Below, piece after piece: positions 1-6,985 of a DNA stretch of 8,512 nt. The stretch spans positions 1 to 8,512 of the forward strand of contig CATZYB010000113.1 of the NCBI GenBank assembly GCA_958426095.1, read 5' to 3'. The position numbers and the translations under genes are program-made. The number at the start of each line of letters is the position of its first letter. Position 1 is the stretch's first letter. A model generated the notes under the pieces. That model was given only the letters and a program-made list of their open reading frames with translations, was not told the origin of the DNA and did no database searches. The DNA comes from an uncultured Lachnospiraceae bacterium (GTDB lineage: Bacteria > Bacillota > Clostridia > Lachnospirales > Lachnospiraceae).

Positions 1-18
1 CATCCGCACAAGTAATTA

Positions 19-135
19 TAAAATTTTCTTATTTTCTTTTTTCTTTGCCAAAACAGCTCCCGCCATACCGACTGCACCGGCCAGCAATATCAGCACATAT
101 AAGCCTATTGGACTTTCATCGCCGGTTTTTGGCGA
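19..135 (-). other. Sortase-type sorting signal: SPKTG, membrane helix, basic tail
   Basis: SPKTG is encoded at 121-135, followed by DESP, a hydrophobic helix of about 22 residues (IGLYVLILLAGAVGMAGAVL), and the charged tail KKKENKKIL. This is the three-part cell-wall sorting signal. The first residue is Ser where the canonical LPXTG has Leu. (S/P)PXTG-type motifs are known for class B sortase substrates in Clostridioides difficile and are common in gut clostridia. The preceding linker (about 136-189) is made of NNKP-like triplets and tetrads. No sortase gene lies in this window. Confidence 0.9.
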
Positions 136-186
136 GGTTGTCTTATTATTCGGCTTGTTATTTGGCTTGTTATTCGTCTGATGATT

Positions 187-330
187 GTTCTTGCCGGTCG
201 TTTCTTTCTCGGTCTCATCATTCGTCTTGCCATCGGTTTCTTTCTCGGTCTCATCGTCCGTCTTGTCGTCGGTTTCTTTCTCCGTCTCATCGTCCGTCGT
301 GTCGTCGGTTTCCTTCTCGGTTTCATCATC
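187..330 (-). repeat. Four tandem 36-bp units encoding a 12-residue acidic/Thr repeat
   Basis: The units are 295-330, 259-294, 223-258 and 187-222. They encode DDETEKETDDTT, DDETEKETDDKT, DDETEKETDGKT and NDETEKETTGKN. The first three are nearly identical at the DNA level and the fourth is more diverged. The array sits just before the Asn/Pro-rich linker and the SPKTG motif, the position of a wall-spanning spacer. Such coding tandem repeats often vary in copy number among strains. Confidence 0.9.
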
Positions 331-1197
331 TTCGACAACTTCTTCGGCCTTATAGATCTGAATTTCCACCTGATGCTCTTTATAATTTGCAGTATCCTCA
401 TAGACCGCTGTCGCCGTGACCGTGCCTCCTGGGATAAGTTTTATGCTATCGTCTGTCCAACTCCATCCATCCGGCAGTACAATGTCCTTCAGACTTTCCA
501 TGGTTGCCGAAGCTTCTATCTTTGTGTTCTCTCCTTCCGGTGTGTTTTCCGGTTTTTCGGCTTTTTCAATAACAAAATCGGTTTCCGCACTGGCCTCAAG
601 ATAATTATCGGTCGCCGCGAAAATCGCTTTCACCGTATAAACCCCTGCATTTACCGGCTGTTCTGTTGTATAAGTGCTGTCATCCGCATCTTTTACTTTA
701 TACAAACAGGTCACCTGGTCCGTCCCGTTTGTATCGGATAATACTGTCGGATTTTTTACTGTACTTCCATCCGGACTATACACCCAATTCTCCAGAGTCA
801 CACTTCCGCCTCCTGCAGCCTTTGCAATACTGATCGTCACATCCACATCTTCTGCGGCCATGTAATTGTTTGTCTCTGCCATCGATACACGGATCACCGA
901 TGTTCCTGCTTTTTTTATCGTTACGGTTCCATCTTCTGTCACAGAAAGGTTCTCCTCTCCAGATATCACCGCATAATTCAGCGTTCCTTCCTCTCCTGTT
1001 TTTACCATGGAAAGATTGAAATCTTCATCTCCGTAAATCTTATTATAAGCAGTTGTTCCGGTAATCTCTGTCGGCGCTTTTACGATAGTAAGGGTTACCT
1101 CACGCGAACCCTTTATATTCTGTGCATCCGGATTCGCTGAAATCTGCACATAGGCCGTTCCCGCCTCTGTGCTGTTCTTATCCGGGATGATCTCTGC

Positions 1198-1200
1198 CTA
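1198..1200 (-). other. In-frame amber (TAG) codon interrupting the surface-protein gene
   Basis: On the minus strand the sequence reads GGT TGG TAG GCA GAG. The TAG is codon 645 of a frame otherwise open from 3132 to 18. Single-base neighbours of TAG include CAG, AAG, GAG, TGG and TAT/TAC, so one substitution or one base-call error explains it. ddh also ends in TAG (3313-3315), although TAA follows three codons later. That ddh context neither proves nor excludes partial amber decoding. Confidence 0.9.
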
Positions 1201-3132
1201 CCAACCTGAGTCAATACAATATATCTGGCCGTCCTCCACAGTCTTAATACTATAAAGACTCGCATCCGTTGATACAGGACTTCCATCATATACTTTTGTT
1301 TCTCTCAACGGTTCAATGATAACTGAAGCGTCACCGAGATCCAGCTTTTCTACAGTAAATGTAAGCGATTTGTTATCCACAAGCTGCACCATGTCCTTAT
1401 CTGCCACAAAAGGGCCTCCGCTGAGCAGCTCTGTAACATCGACTGTATATTGACCCGCTGTCTGCATAGAAGTCACAGTATTCCCGTCACTGTCCTTAAC
1501 TGTTTTAAAGCATCCAAGCTGATATACTGTTTCAGAATCATCCTTTGTAACAAAGCCGATCTTGATCTGGTTGGTGGATATTCCGGCCGGCGACCATACG
1601 CAGTTATCAGACATAAGCACAGGCGTTACCTCCAGAGGTTTTAACCGGATATAGCCGCCCCTTGAATCAAAAGACTTACTTCCATCGCCCGTAGTATAGA
1701 TCGCATAAATATAATTCAACCCCGTTCTTATGATTCCTGCATTTTTATTATTTTCATCAACTGTAGGAATTTCCCATGAAAAAACGTTGCCGTTTTGTAC
1801 AATCTCTCCGTATCTTTGTCCGTTAAAACCAAATTCCAGAGTGCCGTCCGATACCGGATTGCCATTACCATCTGTCACTGTCGCTTCTACCAGAATACTT
1901 TTTCCATAGGTTATTGTCTCATCAACAATATTCAGAACAATGTGATAATCTCCCTGCCAGACAGCCCAGAGCGTTACCACCGGTTTATCCTTTGTCAATG
2001 TTATTCTGCTTGCACCATGAACTCCTTTTCTGTCATAGGTAGCTGTTGTCGCATTCCGATCCTCAGACCAGCCAAGGAATGTATAGTTTTCATAAGTCTC
2101 CTTGCTGCCAAAATTCATGAGTCCCGTTGTGTAAGGCTCTGACGTTAAAACATAATCTACCGAGGCTGCTAATGCATCTGCCGGACCAACTTGCGAAACA
2201 TAGTTTATCCTGCACTTCCAGCCGCGAAAATAGTCTGTATTTATTAAATCAAAGGTTGTTGTTGCGGATAATTCAACGTTTCTGCCTCCGTATTTATTAT
2301 AATAAGCCCACACCTGATTTTCTTCCAACGGATAATCTGTTAATTCCAGCAAAGCGGCTTTCACTCTTGTTTTATAGTCAAACCACATGGTCGCACCATC
2401 GATTTTTGCCGGCACTTTAATTGTCCCTGTGTTAGCCTTCACCGAAGCGCTCGTTCCAAAGGTACAGCCGCTGATCATACCAGCGTTGGTAATCGGACAA
2501 TTGATTGTTCCGGCCGTGATACTTCCGCCCTCTTTGACATCGATGCTTGTATATGTTTCCGAAACATCGGCCAAAGATATGGAACCGGTTACTGTAAGAA
2601 CCTCTTCAATAACCTGCCAATCCCCGCCGTTCAGCGCCATTATGTCCTGAGTAAAGGCTTCAAGCAGCGCCAGCAGCCGTTCTGCCTCTACGTCCTTCCT
2701 CTGTTCCTCAGTCAATTCATCAAAATAAATATCTGCAGCCAGCTGGACTTCCATATATATTTCCGCCTGCTGTTCCTGAGACATGGCCTTCCATTCCTCA
2801 ACCGTCGGCAGCGCACAAATACGTTCCTGCAGTTTTTCTACAACTTCATCGGTTTCAGGCTTTTCATCCGCCTCAGTTTCATCAGAATCGGCATCCTCTG
2901 TCGATTCTTCAGTTTCAAAGGTATCCGATTCTTTGTTTTTGCTCTCCGGTGAATCCGGCTCTGTTTCTTCGATCTCAATCGTCTCCGGACTGTCCTTCTC
3001 AGAATCTTCTTCCATAGTTTCTATCACATCCAGCGTTTCCGCAAACACTGCTGACGTACCTGAAACTACTGAATTGACCAACAGAACCGCTGTCAAAATC
3101 GCCGCAAAGGCTTTTTTGCAACTTCTTTTCAT
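1198..3132 (-). CDS. Secreted multi-domain surface protein, N-terminal part up to an in-frame amber stop
   Basis: This is a likely adhesin-like cell-surface protein, 644 residues to the TAG. The start is the ATG at 3132: AAGGGGAG at 3140-3147 lies 7 nt upstream. A longer reading from the ATG at 3150 would place that ribosome site inside the gene. Residues 1-31 are a signal peptide (basic MKRSCKK, hydrophobic core, cleavage after VFA). Residues 32-99 are almost all D/E/S/T, a stalk-like segment. Residues 99-166 look helical and hold LPTVEEWKAMSQEQQ. Residues 172-244 are Gly/Thr/Ser-rich short strands, possibly a small beta-helix. Residues 349-392 resemble a Listeria-Bacteroides repeat (FLGW, NATTATY, LWAVW). 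Residues 396-501 are Ig-like, and a YDG/MBG-type module starts near 613 (KVYDGSPV). The reading frame continues unchanged past the TAG to a sortase signal, so this is one gene with the 16-1197 segment. Domain calls are from pattern recognition, and the ligand is unknown. Confidence 0.8.
   Translation of the reverse strand: MKRSCKKAFAAILTAVLLVNSVVSGTSAVFAETLDVIETMEEDSEKDSPETIEIEETEPDSPESKNKESDTFETEESTEDADSDETEADEKPETDEVVEKLQERICALPTVEEWKAMSQEQQAEIYMEVQLAADIYFDELTEEQRKDVEAERLLALLEAFTQDIMALNGGDWQVIEEVLTVTGSISLADVSETYTSIDVKEGGSITAGTINCPITNAGMISGCTFGTSASVKANTGTIKVPAKIDGATMWFDYKTRVKAALLELTDYPLEENQVWAYYNKYGGRNVELSATTTFDLINTDYFRGWKCRINYVSQVGPADALAASVDYVLTSEPYTTGLMNFGSKETYENYTFLGWSEDRNATTATYDRKGVHGASRITLTKDKPVVTLWAVWQGDYHIVLNIVDETITYGKSILVEATVTDGNGNPVSDGTLEFGFNGQRYGEIVQNGNVFSWEIPTVDENNKNAGIIRTGLNYIYAIYTTGDGSKSFDSRGGYIRLKPLEVTPVLMSDNCVWSPAGISTNQIKIGFVTKDDSETVYQLGCFKTVKDSDGNTVTSMQTAGQYTVDVTELLSGGPFVADKDMVQLVDNKSLTFTVEKLDLGDASVIIEPLRETKVYDGSPVSTDASLYSIKTVEDGQIYCIDSGW
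3040..3132 (-). other. Sec signal peptide of the surface protein
   Basis: The first 31 residues start with MKRSCKK, followed by the hydrophobic run AFAAILTAVLLV, a small-residue stretch, and cleavage predicted after A-V-F-A before E-T-L-D. Basic n-region, hydrophobic core and an AXA-like site are all present. It directs Sec export, matching the wall-sorting signal at the other end of the gene. Confidence 0.85.
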
Positions 3133-3182
3133 ATTGTCTCTCCCCTTCATCTGAAATTTTATATTTTCTGCAAATACAGATT

Positions 3183-3212
3183 TTTATAGAAAAAATTATA
3201 ACAAATAGACAA
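3183..3212 (-). promoter_or_regulatory. Possible promoter of the surface-protein gene
   Basis: On the minus strand TTGTCT (3212-3207) and TATAAA (3188-3183) are separated by 18 bp, about 50 bp upstream of the ATG at 3132. The -35 element overlaps the U-tract of the preceding terminator. A perfect TATAAT also occurs at 3200-3195 but lacks a recognisable -35. The region is AT-rich, so chance matches are likely. Confidence 0.4.
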
Positions 3213-3264
3213 AAAAACACCACTCCCCAAAAGGATAGTCTTTTGGAATTTAGTGATGTTTTTT
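3211..3264 (-). terminator. Nested-hairpin intrinsic terminator after ddh
   Basis: An inner 7-bp stem (CCAAAAG at 3227-3233 with CTTTTGG at 3240-3246, 6-nt loop) sits inside an outer stem. The outer stem pairs 3212-3224 with 3252-3264, 13 positions with a single mismatch, ending in A/T runs. On the minus strand transcription ends in TTTTTTT (3217-3211). The + strand also ends in a T run, so it may act in both directions, but no + strand gene reads into it here. It begins about 50 bp after the ddh stop and separates ddh from the surface-protein gene. Confidence 0.85.
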
Positions 3265-3312
3265 ATAATTTTATTTACTTTTTCATTATTGATAACCAAC
3301 TTATGCTGCTTT

Positions 3313-4299
3313 CTACAGCATAGACGCTCTAAGCTCCTCACCGCGCTTTGCGCTTAAATAAGCCGGTGCAATGTCAAATACAGTCTTGCAGCCTGTCTGG
3401 CCTTCGGAAGCCAAACGATAAGCCGCCCGGGCATAGGCCACAATAACACTGGCGGTAAATTCCGGATTGGAATCCAGCTTTAAGCTGTACTCGATGAGGT
3501 GACTGTTTTCCTTTTCCCAGCCGGTCACGCCGCTCCGCAGCACGAATCCGCCGTGAGGGATTTGGCTGTGATCTCTTTTCAGCTCTTCTTCGCTGATAAA
3601 ATGTACCGTCGTATCATAGTCGGCAAAGTAGTTCGGCATATTTTTAATTTCCGTCTCAACTTTTGCTGGATCGGCCCCTTCTTCCAACACAACAAAACAT
3701 TCTCTCGTGTGTTTCTGACGTGTTGTCAGTTCCGGATTTTCTCCTGCACGCACAGCAGCCAAAGCGCTCTCCACAGGAATTGTATACTGCTTTGCATCTT
3801 TAACGCCATCGATCCGGCGAATCGCATCCGAATGGCCCTGGCTGACGCCCCGACCCCAGAAGGTATAATCCTTACCTTCCGGTAAAATAGCATTCGCATA
3901 CATCCGATTTAAGGAGAACATCCCCGGATCCCAGCCTACAGAAATGATCGCCACATGACCGCCTTCCTTAGCCGAGGCATCCACATTTGCAAAATGTTCC
4001 GGAATTCTGGCATGGGTGTCAAAACTGTCAATGACATTAAACAGTTTTGCATATTCCGGCGTCTGCACCGGCAGATCCGTAGCGCTTCCTCCGCAGAGGA
4101 TCATTACATCCAGCTTATCTTTCCACGCACCCGCTTCTTCCACCCGGCAGACCGCTGCGCTTTCTGTGAGGATTGTTACCTGCTCCGGATTTCTTCTTGT
4201 AAATACGGCTTTTAATTCCATATCCGGGTTTTGACGAATGGCGCATTCCACACCCCGGCCCAGATTGCCGTAACCTAAAATACCAATTCTTATACTCAT
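3313..4299 (-). CDS. ddh: meso-Diaminopimelate D-dehydrogenase
   Basis: This enzyme catalyses NADPH-dependent reductive amination of L-2-amino-6-oxopimelate (open-chain tetrahydrodipicolinate) to meso-diaminopimelate (EC 1.4.1.16). The product feeds lysine and peptidoglycan synthesis in the cytoplasm, and the route skips the acylated DAP steps. The 328 residues fit the usual family length of about 320-330. Residues 5-16 hold the nucleotide-binding GILGYGNLGRG. Family hallmarks follow: DSFDTHARIPEHF (91-103), SVGWDPGMFS (120-129), WGRGVSQGHSDAIRR (148-162), a Thr/Arg segment TTRQKHTREC (192-201) and IPHGGFVLRSG (247-257). The start is ATG with AGGAG at 4307-4311, spacing 7 nt. The gene stands alone between two terminators with its own promoter, so it is probably controlled separately from lysS despite the shared lysine theme. 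It ends in TAG, with TAA three codons beyond. An ordinary short-chain oxidoreductase is excluded by the motif set. Confidence 0.95.
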   Translation of the reverse strand: MSIRIGILGYGNLGRGVECAIRQNPDMELKAVFTRRNPEQVTILTESAAVCRVEEAGAWKDKLDVMILCGGSATDLPVQTPEYAKLFNVIDSFDTHARIPEHFANVDASAKEGGHVAIISVGWDPGMFSLNRMYANAILPEGKDYTFWGRGVSQGHSDAIRRIDGVKDAKQYTIPVESALAAVRAGENPELTTRQKHTRECFVVLEEGADPAKVETEIKNMPNYFADYDTTVHFISEEELKRDHSQIPHGGFVLRSGVTGWEKENSHLIEYSLKLDSNPEFTASVIVAYARAAYRLASEGQTGCKTVFDIAPAYLSAKRGEELRASML

Positions 4300-4337
4300 C
4301 GTCTCTCTCCTGTTTGCTTACAAATTTATCGTAATTT

Positions 4338-4366
4338 ATTATAAGCGCACTTTATCCTTTATGCAA
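4338..4366 (-). promoter_or_regulatory. Likely promoter of ddh
   Basis: On the minus strand TTGCAT (4366-4361) and a perfect TATAAT (4343-4338) are separated by 17 bp, about 39 bp upstream of the ddh ATG and downstream of the lysS terminator. The -35 matches the consensus only at TTG. Spacing and the -10 match the housekeeping sigma factor. An imperfect inverted repeat (GCTTA/TAAGC and AAATT/AATTT, 4316-4346) spans the -10 and the expected start point and could be an operator, but the region is AT-rich. Confidence 0.6.
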
Positions 4367-4423
4367 GGTATTTTACGACTGAACAGCATTCCTTATTCCA
4401 TACACGACACCCCTTTTTGGCAT

Positions 4424-4463
4424 AAAAAAAGCAGCTAACCTATTTTTCATAGACTAACTGCTT
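4424..4463 (-). terminator. Intrinsic terminator of the greA-lysS unit
   Basis: On the minus strand, 4463-4449 pairs along all 15 positions with 4443-4429, counting three G-U pairs, around the loop GAAAA. A run of seven Ts (4430-4424) follows. On the + strand the three G-U pairs become C-A mismatches, so the hairpin is intact only for leftward transcripts. It starts about 45 bp after the lysS stop. The short stretch between holds three spaced GTAC sites (4493, 4502, 4512) and nothing else I recognise. Confidence 0.9.
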
Positions 4464-4508
4464 GTGAACATCACGTCCACGATACATAATTCGTACTAGA
4501 AGTACTCT

Positions 4509-6437
4509 TTAGTACAGCTTTGCACCAGCCGGAATGTGGTTATCAACCATCAGAAGATGAAGTTTTTCTTCTCCTTCTTCTTCGTGGATTGCACTAAGCA
4601 ACATACCACAGGATTCAATTCCCATCATAGCTCTTGGAGGCAGATTTGTGATAGCGATCAGTGTCTTGCCTACCAGTTCTTCTGGCTCGTAATAAGCGTG
4701 AATACCGCTTAAAATCGTACGATCTGTGCCTGTTCCGTCATCCAGAGTAAACTGTAACAGCTTCTTGGATTTTTTAACAGCTTCACATGCTTTTACCTTT
4801 ACGGCCCTGAAATCAGACTTGCTGAAAGTATCGAAATCTACAAATTCTTCGAATAACGGCTCAACTTTTACCTTGGAGAAATCGATAACTTCTTCTTTCT
4901 CCGGTGCCGATTCAGAAACGCCATTATTTGTCTTGGAAGCTTTCTTATCTGAATCCAGCGACTTCATCGTCGGGAAGAGGAGTACATCACGTATTGCCTG
5001 AGAATTGGTAAGAAGCATAACAAGACGGTCGATGCCGTAACCGATGCCGCCGGTCGGCGGCATACCAATTTCCAGTGCGTTAAGGAAATCTTCATCCGTA
5101 TGGTTCGCTTCTTCATCGCCCGCTGCGAAAGCCTCTTCCTGAGCAGCAAAACGCTCTCTCTGGTCAATCGGGTCATTTAATTCGGAATAAGCGTTGCACA
5201 TTTCACGTCCATAGATGAACAGTTCGAAACGCTCTACCAACTCCGGATTTTCCGGCTTTTTCTTTGTCAGCGGAGAAATCTCCACCGGATGGTCCATAAC
5301 AAAGGTCGGCTGGATCATTTTATCTTCGCAGTATTCTTCAAAGAAGAGGTTGATAATATCGCCTTTTTTATGATGCGCTTCATATTCGATATGGCGTTCA
5401 TCAGCCAGAGCCTTGGCTTCTTCATCGGTAGCTACCTGAGTGAAGTCGATACCGGAATATTTCTTCACCGCATCGATCATAGTGATACGTTCAAACGGCT
5501 TTGACATATCGATAACGGTATCGTTATATTGGATCACTGCGCTGCCGCACACTTTTTCCGCAAGGTAACGGAACATGCTCTCGGTCAGTTCCATCATGCC
5601 TTCATAGTCGGTATATGCCTGATATAATTCCATCAGAGTAAATTCCGGATTGTGACGGGTATCTACACCTTCATTACGGAATACACGGCCGATTTCGTAA
5701 ACCCGTTCCAGGCCGCCGACGATCAGACGTTTAAGATAGAGCTCAAGAGATATACGGAGCTTTACATCTTCATCCAGGGCATTGTAATGGGTTTCAAATG
5801 GTCTGGCTGCCGCACCGCCTGCATTGGATACAAGCATTGGAGTCTCCACTTCCATGAACCCGCGGCCGTCGAGGAAGTTACGGATTTCTTTTAAAATCTG
5901 AGAACGTTTAATAAATGTATCTTTCACTTCCGGATTCATAATTAAATCCACATAGCGCTGACGGTAACGGATATCCGTATTGGTCAGACCATGGAATTTC
6001 TCCGGAAGAATCTGAAGACTCTTGGAAAGCAGAGTAACTTCAGACGCATGAATAGAAATTTCTCCGGTTTTCGTTTTGAAAACTTCACCCTTTAAGCCAA
6101 CGATATCGCCGATATCCATTTTCTTAAAGGCTTTATATTCTTCTTCGCCAATGCTGTCACGGGCCACATAGGACTGAATGGTTCCCTGTAAGTCCTGAAT
6201 ATGACAGAAAGAGGCTTTTCCCATGACACGTTTGGACATGATACGGCCAGCCAGCGACACGCTCTGTCCTTCCAAAGTTTCAAAATTGTCTTTAACTTCC
6301 TGACTGTGATGGGTCACATCATATTTTGTGATGACAAATGGGTCTTTTCCACTGTCCTGAAGATCTTTTAATTTATCTCTGCGCACTTTCAGAAGCTGGT
6401 TAATATCCTGTGCCTGAACATTCTTTTCTCCTGCCAC
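4509..6437 (-). CDS. lysS: Lysyl-tRNA synthetase (class II) with C-terminal tRNA-binding domain
   Basis: It charges tRNA-Lys with lysine using ATP, in the cytoplasm. Residues about 58-140 form the OB-fold anticodon-binding domain. Class II motif 1 lies around 183-201 (LKEIRNFLDGRGFMEVETPM), motif 2 around 246-272 (VYEIGRVFRNEG, then TRHNPEFTLMELY), and motif 3 around 459-476 (MPPTGGIGYGIDRL, Arg471). The bacterial enzyme normally ends near residue 495. Here a Lys/Glu/Ser-rich linker (about 495-525) leads into a second OB-fold of the MetRS-C/Trbp111/EMAP-II type (about 530-642). That fold has DFxKxDF, LLQFTLDDG, ILSGI, YEPEELVGK, NLPPR and GIESCGMLLSA. The total is 642 residues. The start is GTG, and AGGGGGAG at 6445-6452 places it. 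The gene follows greA by 14 bp and shares its promoter. There is no T-box leader directly upstream. The extra domain probably adds general tRNA affinity or dimerisation, which is inference from the family. Confidence 0.98.
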   Translation of the reverse strand: MAGEKNVQAQDINQLLKVRRDKLKDLQDSGKDPFVITKYDVTHHSQEVKDNFETLEGQSVSLAGRIMSKRVMGKASFCHIQDLQGTIQSYVARDSIGEEEYKAFKKMDIGDIVGLKGEVFKTKTGEISIHASEVTLLSKSLQILPEKFHGLTNTDIRYRQRYVDLIMNPEVKDTFIKRSQILKEIRNFLDGRGFMEVETPMLVSNAGGAAARPFETHYNALDEDVKLRISLELYLKRLIVGGLERVYEIGRVFRNEGVDTRHNPEFTLMELYQAYTDYEGMMELTESMFRYLAEKVCGSAVIQYNDTVIDMSKPFERITMIDAVKKYSGIDFTQVATDEEAKALADERHIEYEAHHKKGDIINLFFEEYCEDKMIQPTFVMDHPVEISPLTKKKPENPELVERFELFIYGREMCNAYSELNDPIDQRERFAAQEEAFAAGDEEANHTDEDFLNALEIGMPPTGGIGYGIDRLVMLLTNSQAIRDVLLFPTMKSLDSDKKASKTNNGVSESAPEKEEVIDFSKVKVEPLFEEFVDFDTFSKSDFRAVKVKACEAVKKSKKLLQFTLDDGTGTDRTILSGIHAYYEPEELVGKTLIAITNLPPRAMMGIESCGMLLSAIHEEEGEEKLHLLMVDNHIPAGAKLY

Positions 6438-6454
6438 TGTTTTTCTCCCCCTTA
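6438..6454 (-). promoter_or_regulatory. lysS ribosome-binding site overlapping the greA stop codon
   Basis: The greA stop TAA (6454-6452) runs directly into GGGGGAG, giving TAAGGGGGAG, with 7 nt before the lysS GTG. The Shine-Dalgarno sequence therefore begins inside the upstream stop codon. This favours translational coupling of greA and lysS and fixes the lysS start at a GTG. Confidence 0.75.
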
Positions 6455-6937
6455 AATGTTTGCTCTCTGAATTTCCAGAATGCGGAACATCAGCAGGCCG
6501 CTCTGGGTTTCCACTTCGATCGTCTCTCCAACTTTACGGCCAAGAAGAGCGCTTCCTACCGGTGATTCATTGGAAATCTTAAAATTCAGACTGTCAGCTT
6601 CCGTGGAACCAACGATGCGGTATTCCACTTCTTCGTCCATATCCACATCATACAGACGGACACGGCAGCCGATGCTGATACTCTCCAGATCAACTTCATC
6701 TTCATCGACAACTTCCACATTCTTGAGAATCTTTTCGATTTCTTCAATTCTTGCTTCAATATCCCGCTGCTCATCCTTTGCTGCATCATATTCTGCATTT
6801 TCGGATAAGTCCCCCTGTTCTCTGGCTTCCTTAATTTTCTGAGCAACTTCCTGTCTTTTAACAACCTTTAATTCAAATAATTCATCTTCTAATGCTTTCA
6901 GTCCGGCAAATGTTAAGATATTTTTCTTAGCTTCCAC
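6452..6937 (-). CDS. greA: Transcription elongation factor GreA
   Basis: GreA binds in the secondary channel of RNA polymerase and stimulates cleavage of the nascent RNA in backtracked complexes. The 161 residues match the family (about 158-162). Residues 1-78 form the antiparallel coiled coil, whose tip carries GDLSENAEYDAAKDEQ. Asp43 and Glu46 correspond to the catalytic acidic pair. Residues about 84-161 are the FKBP-like C-terminal domain, with IVGSTEAD, ISNESPVGSALLGRKVGE and FRILEI. It begins with GTG. AAGGAAGGG lies 10 nt upstream, slightly long spacing, but no better in-frame start exists and the N-terminus (ILTFAGLKALEDEL) fits the family. It is the first gene after a consensus promoter and is coupled to lysS downstream, a pairing known in clostridia. 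Confidence 0.97.
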   Translation of the reverse strand: MEAKKNILTFAGLKALEDELFELKVVKRQEVAQKIKEAREQGDLSENAEYDAAKDEQRDIEARIEEIEKILKNVEVVDEDEVDLESISIGCRVRLYDVDMDEEVEYRIVGSTEADSLNFKISNESPVGSALLGRKVGETIEVETQSGLLMFRILEIQRANI

Positions 6938-6985
6938 TTTAGTTACGCCCTTCCTTATATTATATAGATATTTTACATTCCTAGT

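Larger units (their letters stand above)
16..1197 (-). pseudogene. C-terminal, cell-wall-anchoring part of the same surface protein, cut off by TAG
   Basis: This is the in-frame continuation of the gene starting at 3132: 393 codons with no further stop or frameshift, then TAA at 16-18. It holds MBG/Ig-like modules: one around TAYNKIYGDEDFNLS (positions about 1050-820), one around VYSPDGSTVKNPTV, and one ending near YKAEE. A 12-residue tandem repeat, an Asn/Lys/Pro/Thr linker and an SPKTG sorting signal follow. The first possible start after the TAG is a GTG at 1149, which lacks a convincing Shine-Dalgarno sequence and a signal peptide. Independent translation would therefore give a protein that cannot be exported or anchored, so I read this as the severed end of the upstream gene and not as a separate gene. 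If the TAG is a sequence error or is read through, the full product is 1038 codons. Confidence is high for shared identity and lower for pseudogene status. Confidence 0.7.

Noticed and set aside
105..401. Arg/Lys-rich 98-codon minus-strand frame
   Set aside because: It is the +1-type shadow of the acidic 36-bp repeats; the repetitive RRTMRPRKKP pattern comes from the repeat DNA itself.
181..741. 186-codon + strand frame
   Set aside because: It lies antisense to the surface-protein gene. Its Ile/Val/Leu/Arg/Phe bias is the complement of the acidic repeat and MBG coding sequence, and it has no ribosome site.
16..1149. Independent gene starting at GTG 1149
   Set aside because: There is no Shine-Dalgarno sequence or signal peptide, and the frame extends upstream to the TAG and then into the 3132 gene, so it is the continuation of that gene.
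1198..1200. Pyrrolysine codon
   Set aside because: No downstream insertion-type hairpin was evident and no pyl genes are in view. It is kept only as a remote possibility to test.
4464..4508. Three GTAC sites after the lysS stop as a regulatory hairpin
   Set aside because: Stems would be only 4-5 bp with alternative pairings, and the strong terminator next to it explains 3'-end formation.
6938..6985. T-box or riboswitch leader before greA-lysS
   Set aside because: The leader is only about 40 nt, AT-rich and without stems or a T-box motif.
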